Shown here: in pieces, positions 16,098 to 24,809 of the stretch | Layout: the number at the start of each line of letters is the position of its first letter | Position numbering within the stretch: the first letter of the stretch is position 1 | Source: Terriglobia bacterium | GTDB lineage: Bacteria > Acidobacteriota > Terriglobia > Terriglobales > SCQP01 | NCBI GenBank assembly: GCA_021323595.1 | Contig: JAJPKR010000052.1 | Location: 1-64,000 of the forward strand | Direction of reading: 5' to 3' | DNA: 64,000 nucleotides | Made by a program: the position numbers and the translations under genes | Notes under the pieces: generated by a model | Databases searched by the model: none | Seen by the model: only the letters and a program-made list of their open reading frames with translations | What the model was told of the DNA's origin: nothing

Positions 16098-16841
16098 TCA
16101 TTGCGGCGGCGCCGGATTCTTGGGAATCGCGTCCACCCCGGGAATCAGTCCCTTCGGGCCGTTGGTGGGCGGATAGTCGCCGGAAAAATCCGCGCCCAGC
16201 TTCTCCGCCAGCGCCAGGTCGGCGGCGGTGGGATGCGCGGCGCGCTGTAACACCCGCACGTAATGCACCACCGCCCAGCGCTGCGCCGGATCGAGCTCGG
16301 TGCGGTAGGCCGGCATCTGCCCGAAGCCGTTGGTGATGGTGTAGAAGATGCGGCCGTCGCTCCACGCCATCACGTCCGGGCCGAACAGCGGCGGCGGCTG
16401 CGTCATGCGCGGCGTGATATAGCCCAGCCCGTCCGCGCGCGGCCCATGGCAGACGATGCAGTAGGTGTTGAAATACTTCCGCCCCGCCTCGAGCACCGTC
16501 ATGGTCATCGGCAGCGGGTTGTGCTGGGCGTCGATCACCGGCTGATCGTCGTCCAGCGGATAGGGAACGAAATTCACCGGCACCGTTCCCGCCGGCGGCT
16601 GCCGCGTCTCGGGCATGTTGTTGTCCATCGGATCCACCGATTGCGGCTGCACCGGCGCGCCCTCGTACATCTCCGGCAAGAAGGCGGTGCGGTATTGCAA
16701 CTGCGGCTTCGCCTTCGTGCCCAGGTGCGGCCACGCCTGGCAGCCCGCCAGCGCCAGCGCCACCGCCGCTCCCAGCGCCAGCGCGCCGCTCGCGCGCCAG
16801 CCCGCCGCCCGCCGCTCGCGCCCCGCCTCAACGTTCGACAT
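16098..16841 (-). CDS. actE: Alternative complex III monoheme cytochrome c subunit ActE
   Basis: Single CIVCHG motif, N-terminal lipoprotein-like signal (LALAGC), position in act operon. Confidence 0.88.
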   Translation of the reverse strand: MSNVEAGRERRAAGWRASGALALGAAVALALAGCQAWPHLGTKAKPQLQYRTAFLPEMYEGAPVQPQSVDPMDNNMPETRQPPAGTVPVNFVPYPLDDDQPVIDAQHNPLPMTMTVLEAGRKYFNTYCIVCHGPRADGLGYITPRMTQPPPLFGPDVMAWSDGRIFYTITNGFGQMPAYRTELDPAQRWAVVHYVRVLQRAAHPTAADLALAEKLGADFSGDYPPTNGPKGLIPGVDAIPKNPAPPQ

Positions 16842-17349
16842 CGAAGACCTCCAAGGCATGCGCTTGCCGCAACAGCGCGTGCGCCGCCGCGCCGCCCTCG
16901 ACCCCGTGCGGGATCAGCAGCGCGAAATGATCGTTGGTGAGCCGCGGGTCGATGGGCTTGAAATTCGGCGCCGGCCGCAGGCGCCCCGCCGCCAGCACCG
17001 CCAGAAACGTGCAAATGCCCGCCAGCAGGATGCCGCACTCGAAGGTGACCGGCATGAACGCCGGCACGGAGTTGAAAGGCTTGCCGGCGATATTGAGCGG
17101 CCAGGCGATCGCCATCGTCCAGTACTCGAACGAATAGCCCAGCCCCGCGCCCACGAAAAAGCACGTCTTCGTCACCCGCGGCATCCAGCTCACTTTCAGC
17201 CCCAGCGCCTCCGCCAGCCCGTGCACGGGATACGGCGTGATCGCGTCGAGATCGCGGAAGCCGCGCCGCCGCGCCGTCTCGCCGGCGTGCACCAGGCTCT
17301 CGGGATCGCGGAAGATGCCGACCGCCGTCGGCTGCTTGGCCTTAGGCAT
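16828..17349 (-). CDS. actD: Alternative complex III subunit ActD (DUF3341)
   Basis: VGIFRDPESLVHAGETARRRGFRDLDAITPYPVHGLAEALGL plus two TM helices. Confidence 0.9.
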   Translation of the reverse strand: MPKAKQPTAVGIFRDPESLVHAGETARRRGFRDLDAITPYPVHGLAEALGLKVSWMPRVTKTCFFVGAGLGYSFEYWTMAIAWPLNIAGKPFNSVPAFMPVTFECGILLAGICTFLAVLAAGRLRPAPNFKPIDPRLTNDHFALLIPHGVEGGAAAHALLRQAHALEVFDVER

Positions 17350-18793
17350 GGACGTTCTCCAGGGCCCCCGCCGGGCTGGCGGGCGGCTCGCCGATCTGCT
17401 TGCGCAAGGAGTGCTTGATCTCGGCCACCGCCACCACCGGCACGAAGCGGCAGAACAGCAGGAACAGCGTGAAGAACAAGCCGAACGATCCGAGCAGCAC
17501 GCCGTAGTCGAAGCGCGTGGGCCGGTAGTTGCCCCAGCTCGAGGGCAGGAACTGCCGCGACTGCGAGCTGACGATGATCACGTAGCGCTCGAACCACATC
17601 CCCAAATTCACCAGCAGGCTGATGATGAACATCGCCGGCACGCTGCGCCGGATCTTCCGGAACCAGAACAGCCACGGCACCGCGCAGTTGCAGACCAGCA
17701 TCACGTAGCCGCCCATCGCCGTCGGCCCGGTGAAGGCCGGCCAGAAATGGCTGGAGAAGGGAATGCCGTAGAAGCGGTACTGCTCGTACGGGTTCCCCGT
17801 GTACCAGGCCATGAACATCTCCGTCGCATAGGCGTAGGCCACCATCAGCGAGGTCACCAGGATGATCTTGTTCATCAGCTCCATGTGATCCATCGTGATG
17901 TAGTCCTCGAGCTTGAAGACCACGCGGACGATCACCGTGAGCGTGACCACCATGGCGAAGCCGGAAAAGATCGCCCCCGCCACGAAGTACGGCGGGAAGA
18001 TCGTCGAGTGCCAGCCCGGCGCCGTCGCCGTGGCGAAGTCCATGGACACGTTGCTGTGCACGGAGAGCACCAGCGGCGTGGCGATCGCCGCCAGCATGGC
18101 GTAGCCGGCTTCGTAGTGATGCCAGTCGCGCGCCGTGCCCTTCCATCCCAGCGAGACGATGCCGTAAATCTTCTTCGCCAGCGGCCGCTTCAGGATCGCG
18201 TCGCGCACCGTCGCCAGGTCGGGAATCATGCCCTGATACCAGAACAGCAGCGAGATGGTCGCGTAGGTCGAGACCGCGAAGACGTCCCAGATCAGCGGCG
18301 AGCGGAAGTTCACCCACAGGTGGCGCTGGTTGGGGTACGGGAACAGCCAGTAGGCGAGCAGCGTGCGGCCGACGTGCAGCAGCGGAAACATGCCGGCGCA
18401 GATCACCGCGAAGATCGTCATCGCCTCCGCCGAGCGGTTGATCGCCGTGCGCCAGCGCTGCCGGAACAGGAACAAGATCGCCGAGATCAGCGTCCCCGCG
18501 TGGCCGATGCCGATCCAGAAGACGAAATTGGTGATGTAGGTGCCCCACATCGAGGGCCACTGGATGCCGATGATGCCCATGCCCACCAGCAATTGGTAGG
18601 TGACGATGCCCGCGCCGATCGCCAGCGCCCCCACCGCGCAGGCGAAGCACGCCCACCACGCCTTCGTCGGGCGCTGGAAGATCGGCGCGAGAATGTCGCG
18701 GTTGACCTGGGTCAGCGTCAGGTCGGGACGGTACAGCGGCGGCTCCTCGAGCGGCGCCGGCCGCGCCGGTGCGGCGACGGTGCGCGTGCTCAT
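17342..18793 (-). CDS. actC: Alternative complex III membrane subunit ActC (NrfD/PsrC family)
   Basis: FVFWIGIGHAGTLISAILFLFRQRWRTAINRSAEAMTIFAV; multi-TM. Confidence 0.92.
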   Translation of the reverse strand: MSTRTVAAPARPAPLEEPPLYRPDLTLTQVNRDILAPIFQRPTKAWWACFACAVGALAIGAGIVTYQLLVGMGIIGIQWPSMWGTYITNFVFWIGIGHAGTLISAILFLFRQRWRTAINRSAEAMTIFAVICAGMFPLLHVGRTLLAYWLFPYPNQRHLWVNFRSPLIWDVFAVSTYATISLLFWYQGMIPDLATVRDAILKRPLAKKIYGIVSLGWKGTARDWHHYEAGYAMLAAIATPLVLSVHSNVSMDFATATAPGWHSTIFPPYFVAGAIFSGFAMVVTLTVIVRVVFKLEDYITMDHMELMNKIILVTSLMVAYAYATEMFMAWYTGNPYEQYRFYGIPFSSHFWPAFTGPTAMGGYVMLVCNCAVPWLFWFRKIRRSVPAMFIISLLVNLGMWFERYVIIVSSQSRQFLPSSWGNYRPTRFDYGVLLGSFGLFFTLFLLFCRFVPVVAVAEIKHSLRKQIGEPPASPAGALENVHA

Positions 18794-21700
18794 GCTTGCC
18801 GCTCCGGCACGTTGCGCACTTTGAGCAAATAAGTGATCGTCGGCTGATTGTTCATGTCGGCCAAAACCTCGAAGCCGCGCGGCGCGCGTGCCCGCATCAT
18901 GCGGCTCTTGGGATCGTTCATGTCGCCGAAATAGATCGCTTCCGTCGGGCAGGTCTGCTGGCAGGCGGTCTGGATGCCGCCGTCGGGAATCGGCACCCCC
19001 AGCTTCTGCGCCTTGAGATGGGCGTCATTGATGCGCTGCAGGCAGAAGTTGCACTTCTCCATCACGCCGCGGCTGCGCACCGTGACGTCGGGATTGAGCG
19101 CCAGCTCCAGCGGCGCGCCGCGCTGGTACTGAATGCCGGCGTAGTCGTAGAAGTTGAAGCGCCGCACCTTGTAGGGGCAGTTGTTCGAGCAGAAGCGCGT
19201 GCCCACGCAGCGGTTGTACACCTGCACGTTGATGCCTTCGGCGTCGGTGATCGTCGCGATCACCGGGCAGACGCTTTCGCAGCTGGCGTTGGCGCACTGC
19301 TGGCAGAGCATCGGCTCGTTGATGACGTCGGGATTCTCGAACTCCCCGGTGTAGTAGCGGTCGATGCGGATCCAGCTCATCTCCCGGCCCACCTGCACCT
19401 GTTCGCGGCCCACCACCGGCACGTTGTTTTCGGCATGGCACGCCACGATGCAGGCGTTGCAGCCGATGCAGGCGTTGAGGTCGATGGTCATGCCCCAGTG
19501 GTGGCCGGGGTAGGAATGGTCGCTGGGGCCGCCGTTGTGCCAGATATTTTCGTCCGGCGGCGGCGGCACGTTGCCCGCAGTGGGATTGGCCGCCAGCGCC
19601 GCGAAGGTCGTTTGCAGGGCGATGGCGCGGCCGTGCAGGTAATTGTTGCCCTGCGGCTCGGCCAGGTTATAGCCCGAGCCGGCCTTCACCAGCCGCACCC
19701 GCGCGCCCGCGCCGATCCATTGCCCGGCGCGCGCCTGCGCGAGCGGAAAGGCGTTGACCCCCACGCCGTTCCCGATCGCGCCCACCGAGGTCCGGCCCCA
19801 GCCCAAAGCGAGCGCCGCGACCTGCGGATGCACCCCCGGTTGCAAGTGAATCGGCGCCCGCAGCCGGGCCTCGCCCACCGCGATCTCGACGAGGTCGCCA
19901 TGCGCCAACCCCAGCTTCTTCGCCGTGCCCGGCGAGATCGAGACGAAATTGTCCCAGCACACTTTGGCGACCGGGTCGGGCGTTTCCAGCAAGAACCCGT
20001 TGTTGTTGCACCAGCCGTCGCCGGTCATTGGGCTGGCGGCCAGCGCCAGCGCCAGTTCCCCGTCGGCGGGCGGCGCCGGCGCACGGCGCGCGGCCTGCGC
20101 CGCCGCCGCCAGCGCCGCTGGATTGTACGTGCGCGCGCTGCCCGGCTGCAGGCGGTTTGGATCGGGATCGAAAAAGCCCTGCCGCAGCGCGCCGGTCCAA
20201 AAGTCTTCCCAACTGCCCGCCAAGGAATACCGGCCGTAGATCTCCTTCTTCCAAACCGCCTGCAGGTAGTCATGGAAGGTCATCGGCTGCATCTTCGGCG
20301 GCGCGGGCGGGGGCGCGGCGGCCGGCTTCGCGCCCGGCGCGGGCGCGGCGGCCCCGGCCGCCGGCGTCGTCCCGGCGGGCGGCGTGGTCCCGGCCGCCGG
20401 TGTCGTCCCGGAAGGCGGCGTCGCGCCGCCCGGCACCACCGGCGCGGGCTCCGGCGGCGGCGGGGTCGGCACCACCATCTCGAACTGCTTCGAGCCGCCG
20501 GCGCGGGCCAGCGCGATCAGCGAATCTTCGAAGCTGCGCCCGTCGAAGAGCGGCAAGATCGTCGGCTGGATCAAGCTGTACAAGCCCTGTTGCGGCTCGG
20601 CATCGCCCCAGCTCTCCATGCCGTGCAGCGAGGTCAGCACCAGGTCGGAGAGCCGCCCGGTTTCATCCAGCCGCTCGGCGAAGGTGGCGACAAACGGCAC
20701 CTTCGCCAGCGCCGCCTCGAAACCCGCGTTCGCGGGCAGCGTGTAGGCCGGATTGGTGCCGTGAATCAGCAGCGCGCCCACGCGCCCCGCGCGCATGTCG
20801 TCGAGCAGCGCAAACATGGCTTGGTGCGATCCCTGCGCCTGCTGGCTGGGGCTGCGCGTCCCATCCACCGTGGCGCCCTCGTTCTCCAGCGCCGAGTTCA
20901 AGAAGCTGGCCACCATCTCCAGCTCCGCCGCAGTTGCCGTCGCCGCCGCCGGGCCGCCGGCGAAGATCAGACTCTCGCCCCGATGCGCCCACAGCTCCGC
21001 CGCCAGCCCCGCCAGCGTGCCCGCCGGCAACTGCAAGCGCGTCTCGACCGCCGCCGGCGCGAAGCCGGCCAGCGCCGCGGTCACCGCGCCATTGCCGGCA
21101 TAGGCCGAGCGCTTGTCGATCACCACCAACTGGTGCGCCAGGCCCAGCGCCGCTTCCAGCAGTTGCTCGGGGCGCAGCAAATAGCGCGTGTCGGCGTTCA
21201 GGCCCGTTTGCGACATCGCCGGCTCGAACGCCACCACCCGCGACATCCGCTGCCCCGCATACCCGTGCTGCCGCGCCGCCTCGCTGGCGGCGATGAAGTC
21301 GTTGCCTTGCGCCGGCCGCAGCTTGCGCTGCTGTCCGAAGCCCCGCGCATACTCCTGCCGCGAAATGCCCGCCCCCAGGGGATCCCCGCCGAAGGTCACC
21401 AGCATCTCCACGCGGTCGAAGAAATAGCGCGGCACCTCCGCCTTGCCGTAGCTGGCTGCTTGCCCGGCCGTCAGCGCGTCCGGGTTGAAAGCGTCGTACA
21501 CCACGTGCCGCAAGCCGTAGAACGCGCAGAAATCGGCGATCAATTGCGTCCGCGCCGGCCCGTGCACGGTGCCGGTCAGCAGCACCCCGCTCTTGCCCGC
21601 GCGCCGCAGCGCCGCCACGATCTCCTGATCGGCTTCGTTCCAATCCAGGCGCGCGCCCGCCGCCAGCTCGACCGGCCCCGGCGGCGGCGTGTTGGGCACC

Positions 21701-22320
21701 CCCGGCAGCGGCCCGAGCTGCACGTCATAAAGGTCGTGAATCGAATTCTTGCGGTTGAAGATCGGCGAGCCTGCGCGCCCCCGCTGCACGCGCACCGGCC
21801 CCGGCAGCCGGTCGGGATCGTACAAATTCAAAAAGACGCCCTGTCCCCGCGCGCACACCGTGCCCCGATTCAGCGGATGCAGCGGGTTGCCCTCCACCTT
21901 GATCGGCCGCCCGTCCCGCGTCTTCACGAGAATGCCGCAGCCCGCCGCGCACTCCCGGCAGGTGGAGGCGTAATACTCGCTCACCCCCGGCAGCAAATTC
22001 TCCGGCTGGTTGGTGTACGGAACCAGGTAATGCACCGGCTTGCGCGAGCACGCCGCCGTCGCCAGCGCCAGCGCCGCCGTCGACCACTTCATGAAATTGC
22101 GGCGGTCCATGCCCCCGGGCGCCGCCGCCGCGGGCGCCTGGCCCAGAATCGGCGGCAAGCCCGGCGCCGCCGGCCGTGGATCGCTCTTGAACTCCCGCCC
22201 CCGCAGTTCTTCCACCCGGCCTTCGTATTCGGCCAGCGTCGTCCAGACCGCCGGCGCGGCGCCGGCCGCGCCGGGGGCGCCGGCGCCCTGATCCTTCGTC
22301 CCTGTTTTTAGCTGTGACAC
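18790..22320 (-). CDS. actB: Alternative complex III ActB: molybdopterin oxidoreductase-like plus Fe-S ferredoxin-like fusion, TAT signal variant
   Basis: MDRRNFMKWSTAALALATAAC; C-terminal Cys clusters CIGCNACIVACHAENN, CQQCANASCESVCP, CVGTRFCSNNCP, CNFC...CQQTCP; GTG start assumed at 22318-22320. Confidence 0.92.
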   Translation of the reverse strand: MSQLKTGTKDQGAGAPGAAGAAPAVWTTLAEYEGRVEELRGREFKSDPRPAAPGLPPILGQAPAAAAPGGMDRRNFMKWSTAALALATAACSRKPVHYLVPYTNQPENLLPGVSEYYASTCRECAAGCGILVKTRDGRPIKVEGNPLHPLNRGTVCARGQGVFLNLYDPDRLPGPVRVQRGRAGSPIFNRKNSIHDLYDVQLGPLPGVPNTPPPGPVELAAGARLDWNEADQEIVAALRRAGKSGVLLTGTVHGPARTQLIADFCAFYGLRHVVYDAFNPDALTAGQAASYGKAEVPRYFFDRVEMLVTFGGDPLGAGISRQEYARGFGQQRKLRPAQGNDFIAASEAARQHGYAGQRMSRVVAFEPAMSQTGLNADTRYLLRPEQLLEAALGLAHQLVVIDKRSAYAGNGAVTAALAGFAPAAVETRLQLPAGTLAGLAAELWAHRGESLIFAGGPAAATATAAELEMVASFLNSALENEGATVDGTRSPSQQAQGSHQAMFALLDDMRAGRVGALLIHGTNPAYTLPANAGFEAALAKVPFVATFAERLDETGRLSDLVLTSLHGMESWGDAEPQQGLYSLIQPTILPLFDGRSFEDSLIALARAGGSKQFEMVVPTPPPPEPAPVVPGGATPPSGTTPAAGTTPPAGTTPAAGAAAPAPGAKPAAAPPPAPPKMQPMTFHDYLQAVWKKEIYGRYSLAGSWEDFWTGALRQGFFDPDPNRLQPGSARTYNPAALAAAAQAARRAPAPPADGELALALAASPMTGDGWCNNNGFLLETPDPVAKVCWDNFVSISPGTAKKLGLAHGDLVEIAVGEARLRAPIHLQPGVHPQVAALALGWGRTSVGAIGNGVGVNAFPLAQARAGQWIGAGARVRLVKAGSGYNLAEPQGNNYLHGRAIALQTTFAALAANPTAGNVPPPPDENIWHNGGPSDHSYPGHHWGMTIDLNACIGCNACIVACHAENNVPVVGREQVQVGREMSWIRIDRYYTGEFENPDVINEPMLCQQCANASCESVCPVIATITDAEGINVQVYNRCVGTRFCSNNCPYKVRRFNFYDYAGIQYQRGAPLELALNPDVTVRSRGVMEKCNFCLQRINDAHLKAQKLGVPIPDGGIQTACQQTCPTEAIYFGDMNDPKSRMMRARAPRGFEVLADMNNQPTITYLLKVRNVPERQA

Positions 22321-22901
22321 GTGTTGCAATCCGTGGGCGCGTTCACGGGATGGCCGTGGAACGTGCTGAGCTGGTAGTCGCGGTGAATGCGTTCCGCTGC
22401 GGGCGGAAGGAAATTTTGCTGGCGATGGCAATCGATGCACTCGCCCATGGCGAACTGGTGCGTCTCGACGATCTGATCCATGCTCTCGACCGGCCCATGG
22501 CAGGTCTGGCAGGCGATGCCGGCGTCAATGTGCGGCGAGTGCCGGAACTTCACGAACTCGGGCAGGTGATACACCCGCACCCAATGGAACGGCTGATTGG
22601 AGTTGTAGGCCTTCGCGATCTCCTGGATCACCGGGCGCTGGTTGTCCACCACGGAATGGCAGCCCATGCAAACGTTCAGGCCGGGAATCGGCGATTGGCT
22701 GGCGCGCTCGACTCCGGCATGGCAGTACTGGCAGGGGATGTGGTTGATGCCCGCGTGCAGCCGGTGGCTGAAGGGAATTGGCTGCTCCGGGGAATAGCCG
22801 ATATTGGTGAAGGCCGAGAGGAATTTCCACCCCGCCAGCACCAGCAAGATGACCACGATGAGCAGAATGCGCCACTGCTCTCGCACGATTCGAAGATTCA
22901 T
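22308..22901 (-). CDS. actA: Alternative complex III pentaheme cytochrome c subunit ActA
   Basis: Five CXXCH motifs: CQYCH, CMGCH, CQTCH, CIDCH, CNTCH; N-terminal TM. Confidence 0.94.
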   Translation of the reverse strand: MNLRIVREQWRILLIVVILLVLAGWKFLSAFTNIGYSPEQPIPFSHRLHAGINHIPCQYCHAGVERASQSPIPGLNVCMGCHSVVDNQRPVIQEIAKAYNSNQPFHWVRVYHLPEFVKFRHSPHIDAGIACQTCHGPVESMDQIVETHQFAMGECIDCHRQQNFLPPAAERIHRDYQLSTFHGHPVNAPTDCNTCHS

Positions 22902-23175
22902 CCCGTTCCCTTGATCCGCTTGCGTGGCACACGGCGCCACGCCGCCCCGTTTCGCTTACGGAGTGCGCCCGCCCTCGCCATTGCAACTCAGAGCGAACTC
23001 GCGCTTACGCGCGCGTGCATGGCTGCCAGGACGGGACCGGAACGGCGGCGAACCGAATGTCTTGCGGATCGGCGCGGAAAGAAATGAGGCCGGGATGAAA
23101 ATGCGAAGCGATCAAAAAAACGCCGCGATCCGCTTCCTCTTTTCGGTTCTTCCCGCTCCAGCCACTCCCAAGCAA

Positions 23176-23189
23176 CCTAACAAGTTAGG
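23176..23189. promoter_or_regulatory. Short dyad CCTAAC-AA-GTTAGG upstream of the act operon (candidate operator)
   Basis: Perfect 6+2+6 inverted repeat in the AT-richer intergenic region before actA. Confidence 0.35.
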
Positions 23190-23370
23190 ACGGAGCGCCG
23201 GGTATGGTCAAGCACAAAAATACCTGAGGATGGGACAAAGGGATTACGTCGCCGCTGCCGCTTCGCGCCTCGCGCCCGCCGCGCTCGACCCACTCCGTGG
23301 GGCAGGCATTCCAGACTGCCAGCTCAGCCCCTCGAACGACAGACGAGCCCGGATCCGCGCGGCCGGAGCG

Positions 23371-23394
23371 AAAAGCCCGCCCCGGGGCCGGCGG
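23371..23394 (-). terminator. Candidate rho-independent terminator of the RRM gene
   Basis: Minus strand GCCGGCCCCGGGGCGGGCTTTT: GC stem-loop followed by a T run, about 50 nt after the stop. Confidence 0.45.
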
Positions 23395-23445
23395 CGCCAG
23401 CACTGCAACGAACGGTGAATGGTGTCGTGCCGGCCGCGAACCGCG

Positions 23446-23814
23446 TTACCAGCGTGGTTCGCGCGGTTGACGAGCGTGGCCGCGATAGTCGTCGGCGTTG
23501 CGGCCGCCGCCCCGCTCGCTGCGCCCCCGGCTGAAGCCGCCGCGCGGCGGTCCCCCCGGACCGCGCTCCGCCCGCGGCCGTGCTTCATTGACATTGAGCG
23601 TGCGTCCGCCGAGCGTGCCTCCGTTGATGGCCGAGATCGCCGCCTCGGCCTCCTGGTCGTTCCCCATCTCCACGAACGCAAAACCGCGGGAGCGCCCGGT
23701 ATCGCGATCGGTGATGATGCTGACGCGATCCACCGCTCCATACGGCTCGAACAGACTGCGGATCTCGTCCTCGGTGGTGCTGAACGAGAGGTTCCCCACA
23801 AAAATGCTTTTCAA
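23446..23814 (-). CDS. RRM-domain RNA-binding protein with Arg/Gly-rich tail
   Basis: RNP2 IFVGNLSF, RNP1 RGFAFVEM, RGG-like C-terminus. Confidence 0.93.
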   Translation of the reverse strand: MKSIFVGNLSFSTTEDEIRSLFEPYGAVDRVSIITDRDTGRSRGFAFVEMGNDQEAEAAISAINGGTLGGRTLNVNEARPRAERGPGGPPRGGFSRGRSERGGGRNADDYRGHARQPREPRW

Positions 23815-23998
23815 TTACGTTCCTCAGCGAAGGTGAGCTATTTGACTAGAAGCGATGCCCGGGAGGAGGAGAGGCGACCTGCCGTCCACCGATCCGGGCC
23901 AGATCGGCGACCTTTCAAACGCCCTTTTAGCTTACCACGCCGCCTCCGCCCCGCAGAACTCGTCGGGCGCGGCCCGGCGGCCGCTCCGGCGAGCCCCG

Positions 23999-24700
23999 TC
24001 AGGCGTGATGCCCGGGATGCTGGCAGCCCGGATAGCTCGGCCACATCACCTGGCCGTTCCAGCCCAATTCCTTGAGGCCGATCTCGGAGGAGTAATACGC
24101 CCCGCGGGCCCAGCCCTTGAGGGTCTCGAAATGGTCGCGCAGGTTCGTGGCTTCCGGCTTCTTCTCTTCCAAGTGCTCGATGCGCTCGGCCCAGGCGGGC
24201 GTCGGCGCCGGCCGCGTCGGCGCCATCGCCGCGGCATCGGCCAAGATCTGGTTCTGCATGGCCTCGTCGAGATCCTGATACGGATGCCCGCCGCGCCGCA
24301 GCGCCTCGGCGTCGAAGGCGGAAACGGCGTTGACGAACCGCCGCTGCGCCTCCTGGGACTCGACGCTGAGCAGCAGGTCCACGAAACGGTTCACGTTCGC
24401 CCGCGACGAGCCCGGCACGATGCGCTCGGCCAAAACGATGAAGGTCTCGTTCTGATGCGGATCGAGAAAGAGCGGCTGCCACTCGCCCGCCGCCGTCTGC
24501 GCATCCGCCTGCGCCCAAGTCTCGGGATCGGCGAGGTGGCGATGAATCGGATGCGCCGCCGCCAGCATCGGCATCGCCATGCCGGCGCCAGCGCCGGCCA
24601 GCATGCGCTGCACCATTTGGCGGCGGTTCAGGCCGCGTTGGCGGGCGGGATGATGTTGCACGAAAAGCGGCGGGGTGTCGGAAGCGGAAGCGGACGCCAT
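23999..24700 (-). CDS. Gluconate 2-dehydrogenase subunit 3 family protein
   Basis: RRQMVQRMLAGAGAG signal; LAERIVPGSSRANVNRFVDLLL; LRDHFETLKGWARGAYYSSEIGLKELGWNGQVMWPSYPGCQH. Confidence 0.8.
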   Translation of the reverse strand: MASASASDTPPLFVQHHPARQRGLNRRQMVQRMLAGAGAGMAMPMLAAAHPIHRHLADPETWAQADAQTAAGEWQPLFLDPHQNETFIVLAERIVPGSSRANVNRFVDLLLSVESQEAQRRFVNAVSAFDAEALRRGGHPYQDLDEAMQNQILADAAAMAPTRPAPTPAWAERIEHLEEKKPEATNLRDHFETLKGWARGAYYSSEIGLKELGWNGQVMWPSYPGCQHPGHHA

Positions 24701-24809
24701 GGCGGTTTCACCATACCACCACCCGCCCGGCCCGGCAACCCGCGCCTCCGCCCGCCCCCCGCGCTGCCGCGGCGTTCCGCCCCCGCTCGCGGCGGGTAGA
24801 ATACGCGGC

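Noticed and set aside
20310-20475. Possible CRISPR-like array in actB because of regular short repeats
   Set aside because: Period is 18 bp, in frame, encodes GTTPxA repeats, no unique spacers and no cas genes.
18769-22311. 1180-aa plus-strand ORF opposite actB
   Set aside because: Same composition artefact; Arg/His/Gln-rich translation without motifs, and the sense strand is clearly actB.
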